Shown one piece after another: positions 24,783-32,429 of a stretch of 64,000 nucleotides of DNA (its first letter is position 1; the number at the start of each line of letters is the position of its first letter). The notes under the pieces are model-generated. The model saw only the letters and a program-made list of their open reading frames with translations. It ran no database searches and was not told where the DNA came from. Origin of the DNA: Planococcus wigleyi (GTDB lineage Bacteria > Bacillota > Bacilli > Bacillales_A > Planococcaceae); contig NZ_JACSPU010000003.1 in assembly GCF_014836985.1 (NCBI RefSeq), positions 62,001-126,000 of the forward strand, in the 5' to 3' direction. The position numbers were made by a program, and so were the translations under genes.

Positions 24783-25622
24783 ATGCAAGGGTCGAAAAAG
24801 AAAGCGCCGATTGTGAAAGTCATGTCATTTAACATTGCTCATGGATTAGGGATGGATGGAATAGTAGATCTGGAGAAGACCGCTGAAGTCATTGAGGATT
24901 CCTGTGCTACAATCATCGCTTTACAGGAGGTTGACCGTTATTTTTCCGACCGCAGTTCGTTTGTGGACCAAGTAGATTGGTTGAGCCAGAGATTGAATAT
25001 GCATGCAGCCTATGGTGCCAACATGAATTTTGCTGCTGAAGATTCAGAGCGCCCGAATCGCCAGTACGGCAATGTGATTTTAAGTAAGTATCCGATCAAG
25101 TATGTCGAGAACCATCTGCTGACACAGGTCTATTGTCCGTTCGGCAATAACGAACAGCGGGGAATTTTAGAGACCGTCATTGAAGTAGATGGCATTTACT
25201 TAAGTGTCTTCAATACGCATTTGGCGTTGAAGGACGATGAATTGGCTGTCAGTATCGATGAAATTCTGGCGATTACCGGGAAAAGCCGTTTCCCGCGCGT
25301 ACTCGCTGGAGATTTCAACGCACCATCTTCAAATGTTCACATGCAAAAGCTGAACAAACAGTTTAGAGATGCTTTTCTGAAAATGAAGAGAGGGGATGCT
25401 TATACATATCCTGCTCCTTACGTGGACAAAGAGACAACAGAAGTTTTTTGGCCAGCAACGCGAATTGATTATATTTTTTCGGACAATGATGTAGAAGTAG
25501 TCCAAGTAGCAGCTATTGAAACAGCGGTTTCTGATCATTTGCCGATTGTCGCAGATATGGTTCTGGCAGATGTGAAAGTGGGCGTCAAAGGCCGTAGCCA
25601 GAAAGAACGTGCCAAAGTCTAA
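24783..25622 (+). CDS. Endonuclease/exonuclease/phosphatase (EEP) family metal-dependent hydrolase
   Basis: The 279-residue cytosolic enzyme shows the EEP active-site order: VMSFNIAHG (Asn), IIALQEVDR (Glu), NTHLAL (His), VLAGDFNAPSS (Asp/Asn), ATRIDYIFSD and the final VSDHLPIVADM. These bind Mg2+ and cut phosphodiester bonds; members range from exonuclease III to sphingomyelinase and inositol phosphatase. There is no signal peptide, so a cytosolic target is likely. An AAAGGAG site lies 9 bases upstream. The last 20 residues are basic (GVKGRSQKERAKV), possibly for nucleic acid or membrane contact. The substrate cannot be assigned. Confidence 0.88.
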   Translation: MQGSKKKAPIVKVMSFNIAHGLGMDGIVDLEKTAEVIEDSCATIIALQEVDRYFSDRSSFVDQVDWLSQRLNMHAAYGANMNFAAEDSERPNRQYGNVILSKYPIKYVENHLLTQVYCPFGNNEQRGILETVIEVDGIYLSVFNTHLALKDDELAVSIDEILAITGKSRFPRVLAGDFNAPSSNVHMQKLNKQFRDAFLKMKRGDAYTYPAPYVDKETTEVFWPATRIDYIFSDNDVEVVQVAAIETAVSDHLPIVADMVLADVKVGVKGRSQKERAKV

Positions 25623-25649
25623 GCGATCGCCATTATAAATATAGACATG

Positions 25650-25688
25650 TAAAAAACGGAAGCTCTAGTGGAGAGCTTCCGTTTTTTG
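25650..25688. terminator. Bidirectional terminator between the EEP gene and the queuosine transporter
   Basis: AAAAAACGGAAGCTCT (25651-25666) and AGAGCTTCCGTTTTTT (25672-25687) form a perfect 16-bp stem with a 5-base loop. The minus-strand stop codon at 25665 lies inside the stem. Confidence 0.9.
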
Positions 25689-26318
25689 GTGGTTATAAAT
25701 TTGTTTGCCGGACTGAAGTTCACGTCTGCAGAATTTGACCAATAAATAAACCAGCGGCGTATCGGCAGCAGCGACTAGCCATTTAAACACGTATTGCGTA
25801 GCAATCATCCCGAGCAATGCGCTGGTCGGCATGGTTCCGTAAAATGCAATGGTGATGAAAATAGTGGTATCCACCAATTGGCTGGTCATCGTTGAGGCGT
25901 TATTGCGTACCCATAGTTTAGACTCGCCATGACGCTGTTTCAATTTATGGAAAATGGTGACGTCTAGGTTCTGGCTGATGAAATAAGACACAAGACTGGC
26001 CAAGGTGACGCGGAAACCTGCAGAAAAAATGGTTTCAAAAGAAGCCTGGTCTGCAAAAAATGGAGCAGAAGGCAAATGGATGGCAAAGAAAATAAATGCC
26101 AATGCGCAAAGCTGCGTGACGAAACCGGCGGTGACTGTCTGCCGTGCTGCTTCTTTGCCATATACTTCTGCAATAGTATCAGTGATTGGAAACGTGAAGA
26201 CATAGACGATGACGGCGGCCGGCAATACAGCCCATTCACCGATGCTGAACAATTTGACTGCTAAAATATTCGACAAGATCAATAAGCCGACAAAGGCGCC
26301 GTTCAAATAAAGCAGCAT
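25665..26318 (-). CDS. Queuosine-precursor transporter (YhhQ/VUT family)
   Basis: The 217-residue membrane protein has six helices. ILSNILAVKLFSIG, FPITDTIAEVYGKEAARQTV and the C-terminal QYVFKWLVAAADTPLVYLLV are signatures of the VUT/QPTR family, which imports preQ0 and preQ1. It is the second gene of a two-gene unit with queF (12-base gap, GGAGG site), under a preQ1-I riboswitch. This placement makes uptake of a queuosine precursor almost certain. The absence of queC/D/E here suggests salvage feeds QueF; de novo genes may lie elsewhere. Confidence 0.93.
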   Translation of the reverse strand: MLLYLNGAFVGLLILSNILAVKLFSIGEWAVLPAAVIVYVFTFPITDTIAEVYGKEAARQTVTAGFVTQLCALAFIFFAIHLPSAPFFADQASFETIFSAGFRVTLASLVSYFISQNLDVTIFHKLKQRHGESKLWVRNNASTMTSQLVDTTIFITIAFYGTMPTSALLGMIATQYVFKWLVAAADTPLVYLLVKFCRRELQSGKQIYNHQKTEALH

Positions 26319-26330
26319 GTTCGGTGCCTC

Positions 26331-26825
26331 CTACCGGTTGGTGATCGTTTCAGGATTCATGTCATGATTCATCATCCGGTACGATGCCATTTCTTCGTAT
26401 TTTGTTCCTGGCTTTCCGTAGTTGGTGTAGGGATCGATGGATAATCCGCCACGCGGCGTGAATTTTCCCCATACTTCGATATAGCGGGGGGCCATCAATT
26501 TGATCAAATCATTCATGATGATGTTGACGACATCCTCGTGGAAATCCCCATGATTCCGGAAGCTGAATAAGTAAAGTTTCAATGATTTGCTTTCCACCAA
26601 TGTTTTATCAGGGATGAAGCTCAAGTAAATGGTGGCGAAATCAGGCTGTCCCGTTTGGGGGCAAAGCGACGTGAATTCGGGACAATTAAACTTCACAAAA
26701 TAATCGCGGGTATGCAGATTATCGATCGGTTCGAGAATATCCGGATCGTACTCAAATTTGTACTTGGTTTGTTGATTGCCGAGCAATGATAGATGCTCAA
26801 GTGTGTCTTCGTTTCTTCCTGCCAT
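26331..26825 (-). CDS. queF: NADPH-dependent 7-cyano-7-deazaguanine reductase QueF
   Basis: The 164-residue enzyme reduces the nitrile of preQ0 to the amine preQ1 in queuosine biosynthesis. The motif [17 protein letters not shown] holds the catalytic Cys55 and Asp62, the same numbering as the Bacillus enzyme. [20 protein letters not shown] is the QueF-specific motif for NADPH. Short (single-domain, unfused) QueF of this length is typical for Firmicutes. The start has AAAGGAGG 8 bases upstream. It is the first gene downstream of the preQ1 riboswitch and its terminator, with the transporter behind it. Confidence 0.97.
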   Translation of the reverse strand: MAGRNEDTLEHLSLLGNQQTKYKFEYDPDILEPIDNLHTRDYFVKFNCPEFTSLCPQTGQPDFATIYLSFIPDKTLVESKSLKLYLFSFRNHGDFHEDVVNIIMNDLIKLMAPRYIEVWGKFTPRGGLSIDPYTNYGKPGTKYEEMASYRMMNHDMNPETITNR

Positions 26826-26879
26826 GAAAACGGCCTCCTTTTAGATGGCCGACTTGAAAGAGGGCTATAAAAAACGGAC

Positions 26880-26913
26880 AAAAGAAAAAGCCAAATCGCA
26901 TGTGGATTTGGCT
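26880..26913 (-). terminator. Riboswitch-controlled terminator upstream of queF
   Basis: On the minus strand AGCCAAATC pairs with GATTTGGCT (26905-26913 and 26889-26897) and is followed by a TTTTTCTTTT tract. It lies 14 bases after the preQ1 aptamer and 55 bases before the queF start, so it works as the expression platform. Confidence 0.85.
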
Positions 26914-26926
26914 GAGTTTCGACAAT

Positions 26927-26968
26927 CCATAGTTTTTTATAGAGGGTGAAATGCTATGAACCTCTCCC
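26927..26968 (-). promoter_or_regulatory. preQ1-I riboswitch aptamer
   Basis: Read on the minus strand, AGAGG pairs with CCTCT around the loop TTCATAGCATTTCAC, followed by the A-rich tail ATAAAAAACTA whose last bases pair with the loop. This matches the preQ1-I consensus (AGAGGTTC...CACCCTCTATAAAAAACTA). The ligand preQ1 would stabilise the pseudoknot and favour the downstream terminator, turning off queF and the transporter. Confidence 0.95.
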
Positions 26969-26997
26969 GTCGCCGGGTTATTTACTTTTACTAACCT

Positions 26998-27026
26998 ATC
27001 GTATAAGACTTGCTATTCGTTGTCAA
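26998..27026 (-). promoter_or_regulatory. Promoter of the queF operon
   Basis: On the minus strand, -35 TTGACA (27021-27026) and -10 TACGAT (26998-27003) are 17 bases apart. Transcription would start about 25 bases before the riboswitch. Confidence 0.85.
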
Positions 27027-27075
27027 ACGGCTGTTTTTGGTAAAATAGCAGCAAGACGACGGAGGCGAATGTAAG

Positions 27076-27984
27076 ATGGGACACGATCATAGCCATAACC
27101 ATTTTGAAACAGCCAGGAGCGGCAACAAAAAAGCATTGATTCTGGCGCTCGGCATCACAGCCGGCATCATGCTGCTGGAATTTTTCGGTGGCCTTTTGAC
27201 CAATAGCCTGGCGTTGATTGCCGACAGTGGACATATGCTTTCGGACACTGTTTCGCTGGCGCTCAGCTTGTCCGCTATCTGGTTTTCCGGAAAAGCGGCT
27301 TCTGCTAAAAAAACCTATGGGTATTACCGCTTTGAAATCATTACCGCCTTTATCAATGGCGCAACTCTATTTATCATCGCCGGATTGATCATCTATGAAG
27401 CCATTGGACGTTTTGTTGAGCCACCTGAAGTAGAGGGCGGCTGGATGCTGATCATTGCTGCCATCGGCCTTCTGGCAAATCTATTGAGTGCGTGGGTGCT
27501 GAACCGCAACGCAGATGTCCATGGCAACTTGAACATGAAAAGTGCTTATATGCACGTTATTGGAGACGCATTGGGCTCAATCGGTGCGATAGTGGCTGGA
27601 ATATTGATTCTTCTGTTTGACTGGACGGTGGCGGATCCCATCATTTCGGTAGTTGTTGCTTTACTGATTTTGCGGAGTGCTTGGGGCATTATCCGGAACA
27701 GCCTCCATATTTTGATGGAAGGAACGCCCCACACCATCGATGCCCAAGAAGTGAAGGCATTGCTTATTGAAATTGAAGGGGTTTTGGATGTCCATGATCT
27801 TCACGTTTGGACGATTACGTCGGGCATGGATTTATTTACTTGCCATATCGATGTAGCGAAAGATACTGATGAGCAGCAGGTCCTTCAGAAGGCATTGAAG
27901 CTGGTCCATGATCATTGTGGAATCGAACATGCAACTATTCAAATTGAAAAGGCGGAGTCAATGCATCATTCATTGAAAGTTTGA
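27076..27984 (+). CDS. czcD: Cation diffusion facilitator (CzcD-type zinc/cobalt efflux)
   Basis: The 302-residue antiporter has a His-rich N-terminus (MGHDHSHNHFE), six membrane helices and a cytosolic C-terminal domain. The metal site is formed by ADSGHMLSDT in helix 2 and MHVIGDALGS in helix 5, giving an HD-HD set typical of zinc-type CDF proteins. The C-terminal VHDLHVWTITSG is the dimer metal-sensing region. It exports Zn2+, Co2+ or Cd2+ in exchange for protons. It is divergent from the queF promoter with only about 50 bases between. No metal-sensor gene (CzrA) lies beside it and no obvious operator is seen. Confidence 0.93.
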   Translation: MGHDHSHNHFETARSGNKKALILALGITAGIMLLEFFGGLLTNSLALIADSGHMLSDTVSLALSLSAIWFSGKAASAKKTYGYYRFEIITAFINGATLFIIAGLIIYEAIGRFVEPPEVEGGWMLIIAAIGLLANLLSAWVLNRNADVHGNLNMKSAYMHVIGDALGSIGAIVAGILILLFDWTVADPIISVVVALLILRSAWGIIRNSLHILMEGTPHTIDAQEVKALLIEIEGVLDVHDLHVWTITSGMDLFTCHIDVAKDTDEQQVLQKALKLVHDHCGIEHATIQIEKAESMHHSLKV

Positions 27985-28131
27985 ATCTTGTCGGCTGGCT
28001 GGTCTGAATAGCGGGTATTTGTAGTGATAGAAAACATGATTTTCTCGGCAATTTGCCTCATCTCACAGTGAGGCTCTTAGATGTTCATGGTACACTAGAG
28101 CTAAAATAGTAGGCAGAAAGGAGCGGTAAGG

Positions 28132-29067
28132 ATGGCAGCAGGTTATGGCAATGAATTGCAGACGCAAGCTTTGCAATGGATACAAACACAGCTTGGAAAC
28201 ACTGCAGAAATTACGGGCGTCAAGCCGCTGACAGGCGGAACTTCTTCCATGTTGTTTGAACTGGCTGTCGAAGAAAACGGCGTTTCGCTTTCGTATGTAT
28301 TGCGGCTTTTCCATAAAATAGATTGGTTGGAGAAAGAACCGGATTTAGCAAAACACGAAGCGGAAAGCCTTCAGTTTGCTGAACAAGCTGGCCATCCGGT
28401 CCCTCATTTACTTGCTTACGATGAAACGGGCGAAAAAAGCGGATTGCCGGCAGTCTTGATGACAAAAGTGCCTGGTTCTGTCATATTGCAGCCGTCTAAC
28501 GATGAAAAATGGCTGGATGGCCTGGCAGCTGCTTTAGCTGAAATCCATCAAACCAAGGCAGAGGGCTTTCCTTATGAATATTTTTCCTACAATAATGCAT
28601 TTTTGCTGGAAAAACCGACCTGGTCCAAGATCCAGAACGATTGGATGCGTGCTTTTTATATTGTGGCAGAAAGCCGCCCTGAAGCTCAGGAATGTTTTAT
28701 TCACCGGGATTTTCATCCCGCTAATGTACTGTGGGAAAACAAAGAAATCAGCGCTATCGTAGACTGGGTAAATGCTTGCCGGGGGCCGGCGGGAATTGAT
28801 GTAGGCCATTGCCGTGTCAACTTGGCGCAGCTTTACGGAATTTCAGTCGCCAATGATTTTTTGGCGGCTTACCAGAGACATGCCGGGAATTCATTTACTT
28901 ATGATCCGTATTGGGACCTTTTATCGCTGATTGATACATTGGATGGATCACCAGTTGTGTATCCCGGCTGGAAAGCCTTTGGCATGAAGGGCTTGTCCGA
29001 TGAATTAGTCCGCCACCGTCTGGATGATTATTTAATGAGTCTTCTCGACCGTTTCGACGATTATTGA
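28132..29067 (+). CDS. Aminoglycoside-phosphotransferase (APH) family kinase
   Basis: The 311-residue protein has a protein-kinase-like fold: LTGGTSSMLFELAV near the start, then the catalytic FIHRDFHPANVLWE loop near 192-205 and the metal-binding SAIVDWVNACRGP. These are the APH-family Brenner motif and DFG-equivalent. The family contains antibiotic kinases, homoserine kinases and choline/fructosamine kinases. No typical aminoglycoside-resistance signature is visible, so a small-molecule kinase of unknown substrate is the safe call. A GAAAGGAG site precedes the ATG. It appears to be transcribed alone. Confidence 0.85.
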   Translation: MAAGYGNELQTQALQWIQTQLGNTAEITGVKPLTGGTSSMLFELAVEENGVSLSYVLRLFHKIDWLEKEPDLAKHEAESLQFAEQAGHPVPHLLAYDETGEKSGLPAVLMTKVPGSVILQPSNDEKWLDGLAAALAEIHQTKAEGFPYEYFSYNNAFLLEKPTWSKIQNDWMRAFYIVAESRPEAQECFIHRDFHPANVLWENKEISAIVDWVNACRGPAGIDVGHCRVNLAQLYGISVANDFLAAYQRHAGNSFTYDPYWDLLSLIDTLDGSPVVYPGWKAFGMKGLSDELVRHRLDDYLMSLLDRFDDY

Positions 29068-29161
29068 GCTGCAGAGCGGCAGCGACCAGTTTACTTCCAG
29101 GTTTGATTTCTCCGATAAAGGCAATATATAGGATAAGTGAGTTTTTTGAGGAGGAAATCGG

Positions 29162-29689
29162 ATGAAGGATGAACAGCTGAAGCAATTAAAAAAACAATTG
29201 GAAGAACAAGTGGCATCGCTGGAAGAGCGCGTTGAGCAAGATGAAGAGTTTGAGACAACGGAACTTTCGAATTATGACAATCATCCTGCAGATAACGCCA
29301 CCGACCTGTATGACCAGGAACGTGGAATGGCGTTGACGCAGTTTAAAGAGGAAGAGCTGGAAGAAGCGAAAACGGCTTTGGCAGCAATTGAAGACGGCAC
29401 GTATGGTAAGTGTTCGGTATGCGGCAAAGAAATACCGTTCGAGCGGCTGGAAGCATTGCCGACCGCATTGACCTGCATCGATCATGCAGATCAGGAGGTC
29501 GATTTGGAAAGCCGTCCGCCGGAAGAAGATGTGCTGCAAGCTTCTACAGGACAGCCAGTCAAGAAAGAAGACGATGGCATCCGTGATTACCAGGACAGCT
29601 TTGAAGATGTAGAAGACTTTGGCTCCTCTGACACCCCGCAGGATCAGCCTGATGAAGATCCGCAGGATTTCTTTAAAGACGACAAATAA
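29162..29689 (+). CDS. yteA: YteA-family TraR/DksA-like zinc-finger protein
   Basis: The 175-residue acidic protein has an N-terminal coiled-coil (1-75) with DNHPADNATDLYDQERGMAL, the DksA-like helical hairpin, and a finger CSVCG...TCIDHADQ near 93-118. The finger has the pattern C-x2-C-x17-C-x2-H, so the last cysteine of the classic C4 finger is a histidine. The C-terminal 50 residues are highly acidic and disordered. Bacillus YteA belongs to the general-stress/spore group; family members may bind RNA polymerase via the secondary channel. GAGGAGG lies before the start. A terminator follows. Confidence 0.9.
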   Translation: MKDEQLKQLKKQLEEQVASLEERVEQDEEFETTELSNYDNHPADNATDLYDQERGMALTQFKEEELEEAKTALAAIEDGTYGKCSVCGKEIPFERLEALPTALTCIDHADQEVDLESRPPEEDVLQASTGQPVKKEDDGIRDYQDSFEDVEDFGSSDTPQDQPDEDPQDFFKDDK

Positions 29690-29702
29690 AATAACGTAAA
29701 TT

Positions 29703-29736
29703 TGCCCCCTGCCTTTATTGCCAGGGGGTTTATTTC
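29703..29736 (+). terminator. Intrinsic terminator after yteA
   Basis: CCCCCTG (29705-29711) pairs with CAGGGGG (29722-29728), followed by TTTATTT. Confidence 0.75.
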
Positions 29737-29765
29737 CCGGGAAATGAGCGATGAGGAGAATGGAT

Positions 29766-30128
29766 ATGGACAAATTAACTCAGCAATTCTATGAATTGGA
29801 ATCCAGCCACCTGAAGCCGGAAGTAAGGGTTTCGACAGACAAGCTCGGCGAAATACTGGACGACGAATTTTATGAATTTGGCAGTTCAGGTGGACTGATT
29901 AAACGCTCGCATTACGATGAAGACCATCCCTTAAATCCGGATCCGATGGAAATAAAATCTTTTACCGTACATGAGCTGGGTCCGGCTGCTGTTTTGACTA
30001 CGTATCAAATCCATAATCAAAAGACGGGAAAGTTGACCAACCGCAGTTCGGTCTGGAAAAAAAGAGAAAGTGGCTGGAAATTATTTTTCCATCAAGGAAC
30101 GGTTTCGACAAACGAAGTGTTTCAATAA
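29766..30128 (+). CDS. DUF4440/SnoaL-like small protein
   Basis: The 120-residue protein has the cone-shaped NTF2-like pattern: KLTQQFYELESSHLKPEVR helix, then LGEILDDEFYEFGSSG, LIKRSHYDED, and a strand run ending SSVWKKRESGWKLFFHQGT. This is the DUF4440 layout, with the usual WK/H terminal motif. The ATG at 29766 was chosen for GAGGAG 7 bases upstream; an in-frame ATG two codons earlier is too close. Family members act as small ligand-binding or detoxifying proteins. Function unknown here. Confidence 0.8.
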   Translation: MDKLTQQFYELESSHLKPEVRVSTDKLGEILDDEFYEFGSSGGLIKRSHYDEDHPLNPDPMEIKSFTVHELGPAAVLTTYQIHNQKTGKLTNRSSVWKKRESGWKLFFHQGTVSTNEVFQ

Positions 30129-30184
30129 AGGAAAAAGAGGATATTTAGGTAACAGAACTATTTTTGGTGGAGGAGGAAACAGAT

Positions 30185-30583
30185 ATGGAACATGCCATTG
30201 TGTTATTTGATGGAGATTGCAACTTTTGTGATTCAAGCGTTCAGTTTATTATAAATCATGACCCGGCCGGCTATTATCAATTTGCTTCATTGCAAAGTGA
30301 AATTGGCCAGGAACTTTCCAAGAAGTACAAAGTGCCAGATGATGTGGATAGCGTAGTCTTGATAAAAGATGGTCAGGCTTACGTGAAATCCGAAGGTGCT
30401 TTAATGATTTCCAATCATTTGACCGGCCTTTGGAAATTGGCCTATTACCTGAAACCATTCCCGCGCGCAATCCGTGATGGGGCTTATGATATCGTAGCCA
30501 AAAACCGTTACAAGGTATTCGGCAAGTTGGACAGCTGCATGTTGCCGCCGCCTCATATCCGCAAGCGATTTTTAGATAAATAA
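30185..30583 (+). CDS. yuxK: DCC-family thiol-disulfide oxidoreductase, YuxK-like
   Basis: The 132-residue protein begins AIVLFDGDCNFCDSSVQFII, the DCC-family motif DGxCxxC, followed by YYQFASLQSEIGQELSKKY, VVLIKDGQAYVKSEGALM and the C-terminal DIVAKNRYKVFGKLDSC and MLPPPHIRKRFL. These are thioredoxin-like proteins without known substrates. Start 30185 follows GGAGGAGG at 8 bases. The TAA stop at 30581-30583 directly touches a copy of the dispersed repeat. Confidence 0.9.
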   Translation: MEHAIVLFDGDCNFCDSSVQFIINHDPAGYYQFASLQSEIGQELSKKYKVPDDVDSVVLIKDGQAYVKSEGALMISNHLTGLWKLAYYLKPFPRAIRDGAYDIVAKNRYKVFGKLDSCMLPPPHIRKRFLDK

Positions 30584-30865
30584 GAAAAGCGGAAGCGCCC
30601 GTGTAGCTCTGCCGGGCATAAGACAGACCAGCAAAGTGGCGTGTTTTCAGCCGCACAGCACGAAAAGTGGAAGTGCCTATCCAGCTCTGACAGGTGTAAG
30701 ACGCTCTGGCGAAGCAGCATGTTTTCAGCTGCATAGCCAGAGTGGTTTACATCCCGAAGAGCTAGGCACTGCAACTGGACACGGGTTGGCTTATGACCCA
30801 AAGAGCTGGTCGCTGGAGTCTGGACAATAAGAAAAGCGCAAGCGCCCGTGAAGCTTTAAAGAGCA
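30584..30865. repeat. Dispersed structured repeat, copy B (with degenerate internal copies)
   Basis: The 49-bp core (30584-30632, inverted relative to copies A and C) starts right after the yuxK stop with GAAAAGCGGAAGCGCCCGTG and ends CATAAGACAGACCAGC. Degenerate versions of the same start recur at about 30664 (GAAAAGTGGAAGTGCCTATC) and 30832 (GAAAAGCGCAAGCGCCCGTG), so the segment looks like a tandem of decayed copies. The 357-base interval to the next gene holds only this repeat and the terminator at 30871; no gene is seen. Confidence 0.75.
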
Positions 30866-30870
30866 TAATT

Positions 30871-30914
30871 AAAGATACCCCGAAGCGGAGGTACTGCGCT
30901 TCGGGGTATCTTTG
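30871..30914. terminator. Terminator of the DUF3238 gene (possibly bidirectional)
   Basis: AAAGATACCCCGAAGCG (30871-30887) and CGCTTCGGGGTATCTTT (30897-30913) form a perfect 17-bp stem. On the minus strand it lies 27 bases after the stop and is followed by TTTAATTAT. Confidence 0.8.
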
Positions 30915-30940
30915 GGTATACGGGAATAATGGGAACAATA

Positions 30941-32134
30941 TTAATGGAAGTTGGATATCCGCCAATATTGGCTGGCAATCGGTCCGGCCATATAGGCAAG
31001 ACCTTCACTTTCAGTTAAGTGAATTCCGATCCATTCGCCATCGTCGCCGTCCTTCAAATACACTTCGTGGTTTGGTGATTGGTCGTGGATTCCAATGATG
31101 TCATATGTGCCATCCCGGTAAAAGGCAGCGGATACTTCGTAATCGATATTCGGTGACGTGGTAATGGGATTGCCGACGCTGTGTTTTAAAGTGATGGACA
31201 CTTTATGGCCCGTTTCCTCTATCTTTTCCAACTCGATTCCTTCAGCAGAGGCGACATCCGCTTTGCTGAACTTTTTACGCCAATTGTATCCAATCGTCGG
31301 ACCGACGTCTTTATCGTAGGCAAATGATGACTCTTCTTCTTTCAAGTCCACCGTGAAATTGACCTGCGTCCGGTAATGAAGGGAGTCAGGATCAAAGTCT
31401 CGGCCATCTCCTTGGAAATATGGGAAAGGAGACAAGAGGTTCGGGTTTTTCAATATCAGGTCCGGCAGGAACGTATGATAGCGGAAGTGCCAAACTGGAT
31501 AAGCTTTCGGCTTTTCTTTGTCGGACAATAACTCATTCAATGGGGCGATTATTTTGGTCAGCCAGAAATCTTCCATCGCTGCTTTATCCCGTGAGGAATT
31601 CCAGTTTAATGCACCAAAGATTTTTGCCACTGTAAACTTTTCTTTCCTAAAACTTTCTTCTGACTTGGCTACTGGACGTTTGCCGCGGATCCAGTAAGTG
31701 AATTCCTGGTCCATTGGCACTTGCCGGTCCGTGTATTGGTTTTTCTCCACAGTTTCGACCAATGTGCCATTCTGATAGATGTCGAATTCAGTAATGCCTT
31801 CAATTTCTCCCCATGCTAAAGAAATCCGGTTTTCAGAAACAATCGCCGTCAAGACAATTTCTTCAAGACGGTTGATGCTGTCTTGTTTTCGGTTTTCCGT
31901 TCCGGTATGCAACTTGATTTTATCGGTCCATTTTCCTGAAGAATCCAGTCGTTCAATGGTGTAGGTGTACAATTCGCCTTTCTTTAATCCTTCGTCCTTG
32001 AACAAATTTTGAGTGCCGGTATAAACGACTTGATCTTCTTTCTTAACGCGGCAGACGTCCTCTGTTGCTGTCCATCTGAAATAAATCATGGTATCGGATT
32101 GTTCCAACACCAAAATATCCAATTCATTTGCCAT
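30941..32134 (-). CDS. DUF3238 protein with fibronectin-III-like N-terminal segments
   Basis: The 397-residue protein starts ELDILVLEQSDTMIYFRWTA and contains two beta-sandwich-like repeats within about the first 190 residues (LYTYTIERLDSSGKW and FTYWIRGKRPVAKS are FnIII-like ends). The second half holds the motif VWHFRYHTFLPDLILKNP, YRTQVNFTVDLKEEE and VGNPITTSPNIDYEV...GIHDQSPNHEVYLKDG, which fit DUF3238. No signal peptide is seen; it may be cytosolic or secreted by another route. ATG 32134 has GGAGGTGG upstream; the frame runs 25 codons further without a site. Function unknown. Confidence 0.78.
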   Translation of the reverse strand: MANELDILVLEQSDTMIYFRWTATEDVCRVKKEDQVVYTGTQNLFKDEGLKKGELYTYTIERLDSSGKWTDKIKLHTGTENRKQDSINRLEEIVLTAIVSENRISLAWGEIEGITEFDIYQNGTLVETVEKNQYTDRQVPMDQEFTYWIRGKRPVAKSEESFRKEKFTVAKIFGALNWNSSRDKAAMEDFWLTKIIAPLNELLSDKEKPKAYPVWHFRYHTFLPDLILKNPNLLSPFPYFQGDGRDFDPDSLHYRTQVNFTVDLKEEESSFAYDKDVGPTIGYNWRKKFSKADVASAEGIELEKIEETGHKVSITLKHSVGNPITTSPNIDYEVSAAFYRDGTYDIIGIHDQSPNHEVYLKDGDDGEWIGIHLTESEGLAYMAGPIASQYWRISNFH

Positions 32135-32245
32135 ATTCCCACCTCCACATGCTATTGTTATGCATATACCCGTTTTGAAACAAAGATGAACCCATGAGAA
32201 AGCGGCCAAGATATTTGTTACACAAATTAAATATATACAAATGGG

Positions 32246-32272
32246 GTTTAACTGTATAATTAAGGTAGGTAT
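32246..32272 (+). promoter_or_regulatory. Possible sigma-B promoter of the GAF-STAS gene
   Basis: GTTTAA (32246-32251) is followed after 15 bases by AGGTAT (32267-32272), near the sigma-B consensus GTTTAA-N13-15-GGGTAT. The 295 bases between the two divergent genes otherwise show only AT-rich sequence. Confidence 0.35.
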
Positions 32273-32429
32273 TCATACATATTTGAGATAAACTGGTTTT
32301 TGTTGGATAACTTCTGAAATCCTAATCGATATAAAAAATAAATAAAAGCATTCGTTTTCCTATAGTAATAGCTTTAGAATTTAGCTCACTGCACTAGATA
32401 GATTGAATAAAACGGATGGGGGAATGAAG

